Shown here: positions 1-7,722 of the stretch, in pieces
How positions within the stretch are numbered: the stretch's first letter is position 1
Layout: every line of letters starts with the position of its first letter
Source: Rhodococcus sp. (in: high G+C Gram-positive bacteria)
GTDB lineage: Bacteria; Actinomycetota; Actinomycetes; Mycobacteriales; Mycobacteriaceae
Reading direction: 5' to 3'
Assembly: GCA_012515885.1 (NCBI GenBank)
Contig: JAAYXN010000380.1
Coordinates: 1-26,551, forward strand
DNA length: 26,551 bases
Program-made: the position numbers and the translations under genes
The notes under the pieces: model-generated
Databases searched by the model: none
Told to the model about the DNA's origin: nothing
What the model saw: the letters and a program-made list of their open reading frames with translations, nothing else

Positions 1-1
1 C

Positions 2-871
2 TACGCCAAGGAGCGCGTCCAGGGTGCCGACCTCACCCAGATCACCAACAAGGACGCACCGCGTGTCACCATCACGCACCACCCCGACGTGCGTCGCGCC
101 CTGATGATCCAAAAGGCATACGCCGAGGGTCTGCGTTCGGTGTACCTCTACACCGCCGCTCACCAGGACGCTGAGGTCGCCAAGCATGTTTCCGGCGCCG
201 ACGCTGAGCTGGCTGCACGCGTCAACGACCTGCTGCTCCCGATCGTTAAGGGTGTCGGCTCCGAGCAGGCATACGCCAAGCTCACCGAGTCCCTCCAGAC
301 CTTCGGTGGCTCCGGCTACCTGCAGGACTACCCGATCGAGCAGTACATCCGTGACTCAAAGATCGACTCCCTGTACGAAGGCACCACCGCCATCCAGGCG
401 CAGGACTTCTTCTTCCGCAAGATCGCTCGCGACCGCGGCGTTGCTCTCGCTCACGTTGCTGGCGAGATCAAGAAGTTCATCGACTCCGACGGCAACGGCC
501 GCCTCAAGGGTGAGCGTGCACTGCTGAACACCGCACTTGAGGATGTTCAGGGCATGGCTGCCACCCTCACCGGCTACCTCATGGGTGCCCAGGAGCAGCC
601 GACCGAGCTGTACAAGGTCGGTCTCGGTTCCGTCCGCTTCCTCCTCGCTGTCGGTGACCTCCTCATCGGTTGGCAGCTGCTGCGTGGCGCCGAGGTTGCT
701 CTCGCCGCTCTCGATGCAGGCGCATCGGACAAGGACAAGGCGTTCTACGAGGGCAAGGTTGCTTCTGCTTCCTGGTTCGCCAAGAACGTTCTGCCTGAAC
801 TGACCGCCACCAAGGGCGTCATCGCCGGCATCGACAACGAGATCATGGAACTCGACGAAGCCGCATTCTGA
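2..871 (+). CDS. fadE5: Acyl-CoA dehydrogenase, C-terminal part (FadE5-like), 5'-truncated by window edge
   Basis: The reading frame is open from base 2 and ends at TGA 869-871, giving about 289 residues of the C-terminal part of a FAD-dependent acyl-CoA dehydrogenase. The first visible residues, YAKERVQGADLTQ, are typical of the helical C-terminal domain. The stretch TFGGSGYLQDYPIEQYIRDS followed by DSLYEGTTAIQAQD is the usual end of that domain (a glycine-rich FAD contact and the YEGT catalytic-region motif). The extra ~150-residue tail is typical of the long, roughly 600-residue FadE5-type family rather than the 380-residue short-chain enzymes. The enzyme oxidises acyl-CoA to trans-2-enoyl-CoA in the cytoplasm. 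Adjacency to fadA2, fabG4 and a MaoC dehydratase matches the mycobacterial fadE5 neighbourhood. A strong hairpin terminator follows 16 bases after the stop. The symbol rests on family and context and the N-terminus is not visible. Confidence 0.88.
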   Translation, partial: YAKERVQGADLTQITNKDAPRVTITHHPDVRRALMIQKAYAEGLRSVYLYTAAHQDAEVAKHVSGADAELAARVNDLLLPIVKGVGSEQAYAKLTESLQTFGGSGYLQDYPIEQYIRDSKIDSLYEGTTAIQAQDFFFRKIARDRGVALAHVAGEIKKFIDSDGNGRLKGERALLNTALEDVQGMAATLTGYLMGAQEQPTELYKVGLGSVRFLLAVGDLLIGWQLLRGAEVALAALDAGASDKDKAFYEGKVASASWFAKNVLPELTATKGVIAGIDNEIMELDEAAF

Positions 872-887
872 TCTCAGGATCTCACTG

Positions 888-922
888 ACTGTGCCCCCGA
901 AGCCTGGCTTCGGGGGCACAGT
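888..922 (+). terminator. Hairpin terminator after fadE5
   Basis: This is a perfect 17-base inverted repeat (888-904 against 906-922) with a single central base, so effectively a 15-bp stem with a 5-base loop. It lies 16 bases after the fadE5 stop and is rich in G and C. No long T-run follows, only GTCGTGTTTAG, which is common for actinobacterial terminators. It may also act on the opposing vanW transcript. Confidence 0.8.
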
Positions 923-1062
923 CGTGTTTAGGGGTGAGTGCGTGCGACCGTCAGTGCTGGTGCGATGGGGCCGCCCGTATGGGTGCAACAGCAGTGCGGG
1001 TGCGACGCGGTGTAGCTGGAGTCGCCGATGTGGGTGCAGTGTGCGTCGCCGCTGCCGCGGGC

Positions 1063-1077
1063 ACACCGTGACGGTGT
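1063..1077. repeat. Short dyad in the fadE5-vanW convergent gap
   Basis: ACACCGT-G-ACGGTGT forms a small inverted repeat 60 bases downstream of the vanW stop on the minus strand. The core ACACCGTGAC is shared with one arm of the larger hairpin at 8614-8656. The rest of the gap (923-1137) is GC-rich, with loosely repeated GTGGGTGCAG-like words, and no gene is seen there. It could terminate the vanW transcript, but no T-run is present. Confidence 0.4.
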
Positions 1078-1137
1078 ACCCAGCAGAGGGCAGTGGTGCC
1101 AGCGGCAACAGGTCAGCGAGAGACAGCCGACAGTCAG

Positions 1138-4100
1138 CTAGCGGCCGGGAAGGCTGGGGATACGCGGGATATTGGGGATACTGATGCCACCAGCACCGCC
1201 GCCATTGCCGCCACCGTTATTGCCAGAGACCGGGGCACCACCAGAAGGCGCGCCCCCACCACTCGCAGGAGGTGCGTCAGCCGCAGGCTCAGGAGCCACG
1301 CACTCGACAGTCGGAACCGGGTCATACCTCACCGTGCGGGTATTGCGGGAAATCTCGCGACCCGAACCCACCTCACGAATAATGCGAGTATCACTCGACG
1401 TAAAGCCCGGAGAACCCGTCGACGCAATACAATCCGGACCCGCAGGCAAACGGATCGTCTGCGGCTGCGTCGGATTAGTGCGCTGCCCCGTCACCGACTC
1501 AACAGTGACCGTCTTAGTACCCCACATGCGGATAGTCAGCTGAGAACTTCCACCGATCGCCTCGATGTACACGCCAGTATCCGTCGGGTTGCGGAACTTG
1601 AGGTCAATCGCACCCTCAAACACCGTCGCCTCACGCGCCTCCGGATACCGCGAAATGTAATACGAATGCTCCGTGTGCCCAGCGTCTTCCATGCCCGCGA
1701 AGTACGACGCGTTGTACAGCGTCGTCGCAACCTGGCTGACGCCGCCGCCAACAGCAGTGTCCGGTCGACCATTGTTAATGATCCCGGACTCGATATAGCC
1801 CTGAGCCGTACCGCGCGGACCCGTGTGGTCGTTGAGCGAGAACGTCTCACCCGGCTTCACCAACGCGCCATTCAACGACGCTGCCGCCAGACGAATATTG
1901 ACACCCGACGCGGACGAGAACCCGCCCGTCGTGAATTCGCCAATGACTTCGCGGACGCCGAGCTTCTCGGCGGCCTCCGTAGTCAACTCCGGTTCGACCT
2001 TGTCGTAGACAGCACTCAGCTGGTGATTACCGACAAGCGCATCCGGCATGCCCTCAAGGGTTTTCGGCCAAGCCACCAACTCGCCGACCACGGCGGGCAC
2101 AACGGTAGGGAAACCACCCGAAAGGGTGATCGACGCGTCCTTAGGCTCCTTCTCGGTCGACTCAAGTTGCGGCGCAAGGATATTGGTGGCCGCATCAACG
2201 TCGTATACGGGGTTTAGACCGCCATCGCCGTCCGGTTCGAACCGCAGGATCGAGCCGATCTCACCGCGCGGAGATTTCGCTGTCTTTCCGCCGTGACCAG
2301 TAACAACAAGATCAGCGGACGCCGCTGGAATAGCGACCTCGTTGAGCGCACGGTCCACACTTTCCTGCGTGACAGTGACCTCAACAACCTCAACAGGGAG
2401 AGAGACGGGTTCAGCAAAAGCCCACCGCTCAGTGAGCGTCGCGGCTGCACCATCACCGTCGATCTGCTGACCGGCCTCGGGTGCTACCGCGACAGGATTG
2501 GCACCCTCGAACACGATATTTCCTTCGCGCACAGGACGATCCACGCCCTCGCGCAGCGAATCGACCGCACCGGTCAACGCGGCTTCGTCGACAGTCGAGT
2601 CAACTCCGGCTTCACGGTCAACGAAAAACGAGCTAAACCTGGTCCACGGATTCAACGGCTGAGAATCGATGCGGCTGAGCGTCGCATCCCAATCCACGCC
2701 GAGCCCCGCTTCAGCAGGAACGAGCTCGGCGGTGACATCGCCAGCGTTGACCTCAACAGGTGCAAGCGTGCGCGGCTCAAGTTCGCTGCGCAGCGTCTGC
2801 TCGGCCTCTTCTGGTGACATTCCGCCGACGGCGACGCCAGCAACCGTCGTTCCACGAGGAACCGAACCGGACGTGACAGCGAGGTCAATGAGATAACCCA
2901 AGCCCAATACCGCCGCGACACCGCCAGCAGCGACGGCGATCTTGGGCCACGGTGCACCATCAAATTTTGCGCGCAAGCCGTCAAAACCGCCCCCACCGCC
3001 ACCTGCGGAGGCAGGCTGCGGAGCAGACGCATCATCGACGGGACGCGCCGGTGGCGGAGTGAATCCGTGTGGAGTCTGCGGCGGCTGGTTAACCGGTCGA
3101 CGCGGTGGAAGGTTTGGCTGCGGCGGGCGGGGCCCGACATTGCCCAAAGGAACCGTCGGCGGTGCCGAGAACTGTTCCGTCGGCGCATCCTGACCGTAGC
3201 CGCGAGGGCCCGGAGTCTGCCGCGGAACTACCGGAATCTGTTGGGTTTTAGCGTCCGCAGCTGCCGATTGGGGATCCGACGAAGGCCGCTGCGGCGGGCG
3301 CGGTTTCGAAATCTCTTCCGTAGCAGTTTCATCCGGCGCAACCGGGCGCGGCGGCAACGGCTGCACTGGGGTTTGCTGCGACTGAGTGGGAGGAGACGAC
3401 GGCTGCGCTGGGCCCGAAGGAGACGGCGATTGCGCCTGGTTCGGTGCAGATGGCTCAGACGGCGGCACAGGAATCTGCTGTGTGGGAGCAGACTCTGCGG
3501 CACTGGGAGTTTCGGTCGCGCTTGCGGGCTCCGACTCGCTCGACGCGGAATCTTCAGTTGGCTGCTCAGAAACAGTTTGCTCAGGAGCAGTTTCCGTCGC
3601 AGCTGACGAGTCCGGCGACTCCGATGCCGGGCCATCTGCATCGGCGTTTGGTGCCACGTCGGCAGCGGGCGCTTCTACAGGTGCCTCAACAGCACCCTCC
3701 GGTGCATCAGCTGAGGTCTCGTCAACGACAGAATCAGCGGGCTCCTCCTCCGCAACCGCCTCCGGCTCAGCGTCGGTGACCGCCTTCGGCTCAGTACCAG
3801 TGACCGCCTTCGGCTCAGTACCAGTGACCGCCTTCGGCTCAGTGCCAGTGACCGCCTTCGGCTCAGCGGCAGAATCAGACCCAGCGTCAGCATCAACGGA
3901 GTCCGCGGCCGCAACCTCTGGCTCCGACTCAGCATCATCTGCTGACTCCGACTCGGTGCTATCTGCCGTCTCCGACTCAGCACCATCTGCCGACTCCGAC
4001 TCAGCACCATCTGCCGTCTCCGACTCAGCGTCAGAAGTCTGCGCAGCATCGGCATCTTCGTGCGGCGAAACCGGCTCGTCCGTGGCAGCCACCTCAGGTC

Positions 4101-4539
4101 CCGTGGCTTCAGACTCGGGAGTTTCAGACTCAGCCGCCCCAGGCTCAGCAGCCGTTTCTGGCTCGGCCGCGGCCTGCTCGCTGTCTACGACATCACCCTC
4201 ACCGGGTGCGTCAGCGTCTTCCGTCTCCGCCGAGTCCGCGGCATCGACAGCTTCAGGTGACTCGGCAGCGTCAGTCTCATCGGGGGCGCTGACGGCTTCT
4301 GTCGCTTCTTCAGCGCCAGCACCATCTTCGGCGGCAGTTTCCTGGGCAGCCTCAACGTCGGGAGAACCTTCGTCCTTGGCGCCAACAGTGGCACCAGCAG
4401 GCGCCTTATCAGTGGACTCGGCATCAGTGGACTCGGCACCGGATGCTTCAGCTTTCTCAGCGCTCGATGCGTCCTTCTGAGACGCATCCTCCACGGGACG
4501 ATCGTCCCCAGAGCCGTCTAGCGCGCGCTCGTCTCCCAC
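1138..4539 (-). CDS. VanW-family membrane protein with long disordered acidic N-terminus
   Basis: The protein has 1133 residues and starts at GTG 4537-4539, the first in-frame start after an upstream stop, with GGGAAGGA 8 bases upstream. Residues 1 to about 400 are dominated by Ala, Glu, Asp and Ser and include two arrays of 8-residue repeats (EPKAVTGT-like, and SES/ETADGAE-like). Residues 400-530 are Pro/Gln-rich. One membrane helix lies near 532-554, after WPKIAV. The outer part has a PG-binding-4-like region (about 560-800) and a VanW domain (about 870-995, with SLNDHTGPR and GGGVSQVATTLYN). A Gly/Pro-rich tail closes the protein. It is probably a single-pass protein with a cytoplasmic disordered arm and an extracellular peptidoglycan-facing part. 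VanW domains are linked to vancomycin-resistance loci and L,D-transpeptidase-like contexts, but their biochemical role is unsettled. The gene sits alone between fadE5 and fadA2. The family call is firm; function is unknown. Confidence 0.88.
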   Translation of the reverse strand: MGDERALDGSGDDRPVEDASQKDASSAEKAEASGAESTDAESTDKAPAGATVGAKDEGSPDVEAAQETAAEDGAGAEEATEAVSAPDETDAAESPEAVDAADSAETEDADAPGEGDVVDSEQAAAEPETAAEPGAAESETPESEATGPEVAATDEPVSPHEDADAAQTSDAESETADGAESESADGAESETADSTESESADDAESEPEVAAADSVDADAGSDSAAEPKAVTGTEPKAVTGTEPKAVTGTEPKAVTDAEPEAVAEEEPADSVVDETSADAPEGAVEAPVEAPAADVAPNADADGPASESPDSSAATETAPEQTVSEQPTEDSASSESEPASATETPSAAESAPTQQIPVPPSEPSAPNQAQSPSPSGPAQPSSPPTQSQQTPVQPLPPRPVAPDETATEEISKPRPPQRPSSDPQSAAADAKTQQIPVVPRQTPGPRGYGQDAPTEQFSAPPTVPLGNVGPRPPQPNLPPRRPVNQPPQTPHGFTPPPARPVDDASAPQPASAGGGGGGFDGLRAKFDGAPWPKIAVAAGGVAAVLGLGYLIDLAVTSGSVPRGTTVAGVAVGGMSPEEAEQTLRSELEPRTLAPVEVNAGDVTAELVPAEAGLGVDWDATLSRIDSQPLNPWTRFSSFFVDREAGVDSTVDEAALTGAVDSLREGVDRPVREGNIVFEGANPVAVAPEAGQQIDGDGAAATLTERWAFAEPVSLPVEVVEVTVTQESVDRALNEVAIPAASADLVVTGHGGKTAKSPRGEIGSILRFEPDGDGGLNPVYDVDAATNILAPQLESTEKEPKDASITLSGGFPTVVPAVVGELVAWPKTLEGMPDALVGNHQLSAVYDKVEPELTTEAAEKLGVREVIGEFTTGGFSSASGVNIRLAAASLNGALVKPGETFSLNDHTGPRGTAQGYIESGIINNGRPDTAVGGGVSQVATTLYNASYFAGMEDAGHTEHSYYISRYPEAREATVFEGAIDLKFRNPTDTGVYIEAIGGSSQLTIRMWGTKTVTVESVTGQRTNPTQPQTIRLPAGPDCIASTGSPGFTSSDTRIIREVGSGREISRNTRTVRYDPVPTVECVAPEPAADAPPASGGGAPSGGAPVSGNNGGGNGGGAGGISIPNIPRIPSLPGR
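3777..3868 (-). repeat. 24-bp tandem repeat within vanW (about 3.8 copies)
   Basis: Units start at 3777, 3801, 3825 and 3849 on the plus strand (TGACCGCCTTCGGCTCAGTA plus four bases). Copies 1 and 2 are identical and copy 3 differs at one base. They encode the 8-residue repeat EPKAVTGT in the disordered N-terminal region. Such near-identical DNA copies point to recent slippage and likely length variation between strains. Confidence 0.9.
3922..4030 (-). repeat. Second 24-bp tandem repeat within vanW (about 4.5 copies)
   Basis: Units start at 3922, 3946, 3970, 3994 and 4018, each beginning CTCCGACTC. They are less uniform than the neighbouring array. They encode SES-ADGAE or SET-ADGAE type acidic repeats. 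The period is again exactly 24 bp, keeping the frame. Confidence 0.85.
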
Positions 4540-4902
4540 AGGGCCGTCCTTCCCGGTCGCTGTCTACATGAAAAGCCGCTCCGGGAATGCAACCCGAAAC
4601 TCCGACCGGTTTGCCACGGTCGCCTGGTCCACCCCGTCTTCAAGCGTACCGACTACGTGCGACAAGAACAGGTGCGGAAGGCAGCGAAACAGCAGCCGAG
4701 GCACTTTTTCGCTGCCGAAAAAATACAAGAGCCCCGAGTTGCTGCCAGGTCGGGGGTCAGGCAGCAAAACGGGGCTGACAGGTTTATCGGCGCCACGTTC
4801 GCGGCGTTACATCTGGATCAAAAAAATATTTGCAGCAAACAAAGTCGCTGGAAAGCAGTGTGGCCCGGCGCATCGATACGCCGGGCCACACCAGGAGTTT
4901 TC
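4540..4902 (-). other. 363-bp gap between fadA2 and vanW; probable vanW leader with several dyads
   Basis: No gene is supported here. Going down the minus strand from fadA2, the gap holds a 13-bp terminator hairpin (4858-4891), an A/T-rich tract (4820-4830), an 8-bp dyad TTGCTGCC/GGCAGCAA (4739-4767), and two overlapping dyads that cannot form together: TTTTTCG-CTGC-CGAAAAA (4705-4722) and GGCAGCGAAA/TTTCGCTGCC (4680-4689 with 4707-4716). It ends at the vanW ribosome binding site. I see no convincing -35/-10 pair. The arrangement looks like a structured 5' leader of vanW. Confidence 0.55.
4858..4891 (-). terminator. Hairpin terminator after fadA2
   Basis: A perfect 13-bp inverted repeat (GTGTGGCCCGGCG at 4858-4870, and its complement at 4879-4891) with an 8-base loop lies 11 bases beyond the fadA2 stop on the minus strand. 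The sequence after it is moderately T-rich (ACTTTGTTTGC, then a run of seven T). Confidence 0.8.
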
Positions 4903-6249
4903 TTACCGCTCGATGATCGCGGTAACGCCCTGACCACCGGCTGCGCAGATGGAGATCAGGCCGCGGCCCGAGCCCTTCTCAGCGAGCATCTTGGCCAGCG
5001 ACGCAACGATGCGTCCACCGGTCGCAGCGAACGGGTGACCTGCTGCGAGCGAAGAGCCGTTGACATTGAGCTTGCTGCGGTCGATGGAACCGAGCGCGCC
5101 GTCGAGTCCCAGACGCTCCTTGCAGTAGGTGTCGTCCTCAAACGCCGCCAGTGTGGCGAGAACCACAGAAGCAAATGCCTCGTGGATTTCGTAGTAGTCG
5201 AAATCCTGCAGGGTCAGGCCGTTGCGCTGCAGCAGACGCGGGATGGCGTAGGTGGGAGCCATCAGCAGGCCGTCCGGGCCGTGGACGTAGTCGACAGCAG
5301 CGGTCTCGACGTCAACGAGGTGCGCGAGGACCGGCAGGTTGCGCTGAGCAGCCCACTCGTCGGTGGACAGCAGGACCGCGGAAGCACCGTCGGTGAGCGG
5401 CGTGGAGTTACCGGCCGTCATGGTGGCGTCACCAAGCTTGGTGCCGAAAACAGGCTTGAGCTTGGACAGCTTCTCGACGGACGAATCCGGGCGCAGGTTG
5501 TCGTCGCGGGTCAGGCCCAGGAACGGGGTGATGAGGTCGTCGAAGAAACCGCGGTCGTAGGCGGCAGCCATGTTCTTGTGGCTGGCGGCAGCGAGAGCGT
5601 CCTGATCTTCACGCTTGACACCGAATTCCTTCGCGGTGATCGCTGCGTGGTCACCCATCGACAGGCCGGTGCGGGGCTCGCCGTTGCGCGGGATTTCCAG
5701 GCCGATCATCGACGGACGGAGGTTGCCGAACAGCTTGATGCGATCGCCAGTGCTCTTGGCGCGGTTGACCTTGAGCAGCAGCTCACGCAGCTCGTTGCTG
5801 ACGCCGATAGGTGCATCAGAGGTGGTGTCGACGCCGCCGCCGATACCGGAATCGATCTTGCCGGTCGCGATTGCGTCAGCGACGGTGGAGATAGCCTGCA
5901 GGCCCGTGCCACACGCCTGCTGGATGTCGTAACCCGGGGTGTACGGGCTCAGCGAGCTACCGAGCACGCACTCACGGACGAGGTTGAAGTCGCGGCTGTG
6001 CTTGAGCACGGCGCCACCAGCAACCATGCCGAGCTGCTCGCCCTGCAGGTTGAACCGGCTGACCAGTCCGTCGATGGTCGAGGTGAACATGTCCTGGTTG
6101 GAGGCCTGTGCGTACCGGCGATCCGACCGTGCGAATGGAATGCGGTTTCCGCCGACAATCGCGACAGGACGCTGCTGCTTGGCGCCCGGTTTGGCCGCAG
6201 CCGTTGCCTTCGTGTTGGTGCGAGCTTTGCTGGTCACTGAGGTCTCCAT
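4903..6249 (-). CDS. fadA2: Acetyl-CoA C-acyltransferase (thiolase), FadA2-like
   Basis: A 448-residue thiolase starting at ATG 6249. The nucleophile Cys113 lies in QQACGTGLQAIS, the His356 motif is YEIHEAFA, the His405 motif is AAGHPFAATGGR, and the second catalytic Cys435 is in SICAAGGQG; all four catalytic positions are intact. It cleaves 3-ketoacyl-CoA with CoA, or the reverse, in the cytoplasm. The first ~26 residues are Lys/Ala/Thr-rich with no evident domain, so a later start is possible; no clear Shine-Dalgarno precedes the ATG. The gene is divergent from fabG4, with a dyad symmetric operator-like site in the shared 126-bp gap, and is convergent with fadE5 across vanW. From memory this is the Rv0243-type thiolase, which resembles the beta subunit of trifunctional enzymes (FadI type). 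High confidence in family, good in the symbol. Confidence 0.92.
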   Translation of the reverse strand: METSVTSKARTNTKATAAAKPGAKQQRPVAIVGGNRIPFARSDRRYAQASNQDMFTSTIDGLVSRFNLQGEQLGMVAGGAVLKHSRDFNLVRECVLGSSLSPYTPGYDIQQACGTGLQAISTVADAIATGKIDSGIGGGVDTTSDAPIGVSNELRELLLKVNRAKSTGDRIKLFGNLRPSMIGLEIPRNGEPRTGLSMGDHAAITAKEFGVKREDQDALAAASHKNMAAAYDRGFFDDLITPFLGLTRDDNLRPDSSVEKLSKLKPVFGTKLGDATMTAGNSTPLTDGASAVLLSTDEWAAQRNLPVLAHLVDVETAAVDYVHGPDGLLMAPTYAIPRLLQRNGLTLQDFDYYEIHEAFASVVLATLAAFEDDTYCKERLGLDGALGSIDRSKLNVNGSSLAAGHPFAATGGRIVASLAKMLAEKGSGRGLISICAAGGQGVTAIIER

Positions 6250-6278
6250 GGTCTGGTGCGGTGTACCTGTTGGCTACT

Positions 6279-6308
6279 ATTCTTACTCAGGAGTAAGTTA
6301 CTTGTCGA
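6279..6308 (-). promoter_or_regulatory. Putative fadA2 promoter overlapping the dyad
   Basis: On the minus strand TCGACA (6303-6308) is followed after 17 bases by TAAGAAT (6279-6285), a passable -35/-10 pair for an actinobacterial sigma-A promoter, 30 bases upstream of the fadA2 start. The dyad at 6282-6297 fills most of the spacer and overlaps the -10. On the plus strand TACTAT (6275-6280) could be a -10 for fabG4, without a recognisable -35. Assigned by inspection only. Confidence 0.35.
6282..6297. promoter_or_regulatory. Operator-like palindrome CTTACTC-AG-GAGTAAG
   Basis: Perfect 7-bp arms separated by two bases lie in the middle of the fadA2-fabG4 divergent gap. Size and symmetry suit a TetR-family dimer. 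The identical 7-base arm CTTACTC recurs at 9446-9452 upstream of the nearby tetR gene, and both sites carry ATTCTTAC. This makes the local TetR protein the natural candidate regulator. The assignment is inference. Confidence 0.6.
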
Positions 6309-6375
6309 CACCGCATCGGTTCGAAGTAGGTTCCGAGCCGGTTAAGACACCCGCCCAACGACAGAAGGTAGGACC

Positions 6376-7722
6376 GTGGCAGCCAGCAAGGGAGCCCCCG
6401 ACCTGTACTCGCAATTCCTCTCCTCAGCCCCCGGCGCATTCATTGCGTCCAAGGCGGGCCTGCCGAAGCCGGCGCCGCTGCGCCGGTACAAGGCGGGAGA
6501 ACCAGCCCTGGCTGGACCGGTACTCATCGGCGGCAAGGGCCGCCTCGTCGAGCCGCTGCGTGCGCTGCTCGCCGACTACCCGACAGCGCAGCCGCACGAC
6601 AGCAAGCTCGGCGCGCTCGTCTTCGATGCCACCGGCATCAGCACCGTCCCTGAACTCGATCAGCTCTTCGAGTTCTTCCAGCCCGTCATCCGCGGCCTCG
6701 CATCCAGCGCACGCGTCGTCGTCCTCGGCACCACGCCGGAAGAGACCTCCAGCGTCGACGAGCACATCACCCAGCGTGCACTCGAAGGCTTCACCCGCTC
6801 GGTCGGTAAAGAGGTCAAGAACGGCGCCACCGCGCAGCTCGTGTACGTCTCCCCGAAGGCATCCACCGGCCTGTCCGGCGTCGAGTCCACCCTGCGCTTC
6901 CTGCTCTCAGCGAAGTCGACCTACGTTGACGGCCAGGTCATTCGCGTCGGAGGAGAAGACTCCACCGCACCGAAGAACTGGGACAAGCCGCTCGACGGCA
7001 AGGTTGCCATCGTCACCGGTGCCGCCCGCGGCATCGGCGCGACCATCGCTGAAGTTCTCTCCCGCGACGGCGCACACGTGATCTGCGCAGACATCCCGCA
7101 GGCCGGCGAAGCACTGTCAGAAACCGCCAACAAGGTCGGCGGCACCGCACTGGCACTCGACGTCACCGCCACCGACGCTGGCGAAAAGCTCGCAGCGCAC
7201 GTTCTCGAACGCCACGGCGGAGCAGACATCATCGTCCACAACGCAGGCATCACCCGCGACAAGACCCTCGCCAACATGGACGAGGGCCGCTGGAACATGG
7301 TCATCAACGTCAACCTGCTTGCACCGCAGAAGATCACCGAGATCCTCGTCGAAAAGGGTGCACTGAAGGAAGGCGGCCGCGTCGTCGACGTCTCCTCCAT
7401 CGCAGGTATCGCCGGTAACCGCGGCCAGACCAACTACGGCACCTCCAAGGCCGGTGTCATCGGCCTTGTCCAGGCATCCGTACCGGTCCTCGCGAAGAAG
7501 AACATCACCATCAATGCTGTCGCACCCGGTTTCATCGAAACCGCTATGACGGCTGCGATCCCGTTCGCTACGCGTGAAGCTGGCCGTCGCATGAACTCGC
7601 TGCTGCAGGGCGGCCAGACCGTTGACGTCGCCGAGACTGTCGCCTACTTCGCTAGCCCGGCCTCCAACGCTGTTACCGGCCAGGTTATCCGCGTCTGCGG
7701 TCAGAGCCTGATCGGCGCCTGA
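6376..7722 (+). CDS. fabG4: High-molecular-weight 3-oxoacyl-ACP/CoA reductase FabG4
   Basis: A 448-residue protein starting at GTG 6376, preceded by GAAGG. The C-terminal half is a classic short-chain dehydrogenase: the cofactor loop GKVAIVTGAARGIG begins near residue 208, the catalytic serine lies in VSSIAG (about 340-341), and YGTSK gives Tyr354 and Lys358. The first ~200 residues form the flavodoxin-like lower domain that separates the 450-residue FabG4 type from ordinary 250-residue FabG. It reduces 3-ketoacyl thioesters with a nicotinamide cofactor (NADH preference is reported for the mycobacterial FabG4). Its stop overlaps the next start by one base (TGATG), so it is translationally coupled to the MaoC dehydratase. 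Together they would carry out the reduction and dehydration (or reverse) steps beside the thiolase and dehydrogenase. Confidence 0.93.
   Translation: MAASKGAPDLYSQFLSSAPGAFIASKAGLPKPAPLRRYKAGEPALAGPVLIGGKGRLVEPLRALLADYPTAQPHDSKLGALVFDATGISTVPELDQLFEFFQPVIRGLASSARVVVLGTTPEETSSVDEHITQRALEGFTRSVGKEVKNGATAQLVYVSPKASTGLSGVESTLRFLLSAKSTYVDGQVIRVGGEDSTAPKNWDKPLDGKVAIVTGAARGIGATIAEVLSRDGAHVICADIPQAGEALSETANKVGGTALALDVTATDAGEKLAAHVLERHGGADIIVHNAGITRDKTLANMDEGRWNMVINVNLLAPQKITEILVEKGALKEGGRVVDVSSIAGIAGNRGQTNYGTSKAGVIGLVQASVPVLAKKNITINAVAPGFIETAMTAAIPFATREAGRRMNSLLQGGQTVDVAETVAYFASPASNAVTGQVIRVCGQSLIGA

Noticed and set aside
1093..2217. 374-codon Arg/Thr-rich plus-strand frame
   Set aside because: It is antisense to the VanW domain; the extreme arginine content and lack of motifs mark it as a shadow.
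3777..4030. CRISPR-like repeats
   Set aside because: The 24-bp units are directly tandem without spacers, keep the reading frame, and encode a low-complexity protein region.
3386..4480. 364-codon plus-strand frame rich in Ala/Ser opposite vanW
   Set aside because: It mirrors the low-complexity repeats of vanW; no ribosome binding site or recognisable domain. The minus-strand VanW frame continues into a clear membrane helix and VanW domain.
4564..4767. 67-codon minus-strand frame in line with vanW and ending just before it
   Set aside because: It ends at a TAG 24 bases before the vanW GTG, has no ribosome binding site or known motif, and coincides with the hairpin-rich leader.
4657..6240. 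527-codon open frame on the plus strand opposite fadA2
   Set aside because: It is antisense to a thiolase with all catalytic motifs intact; its translation is Arg/Gln/Asp-rich without domain motifs, as expected from an antisense frame in high-GC DNA.
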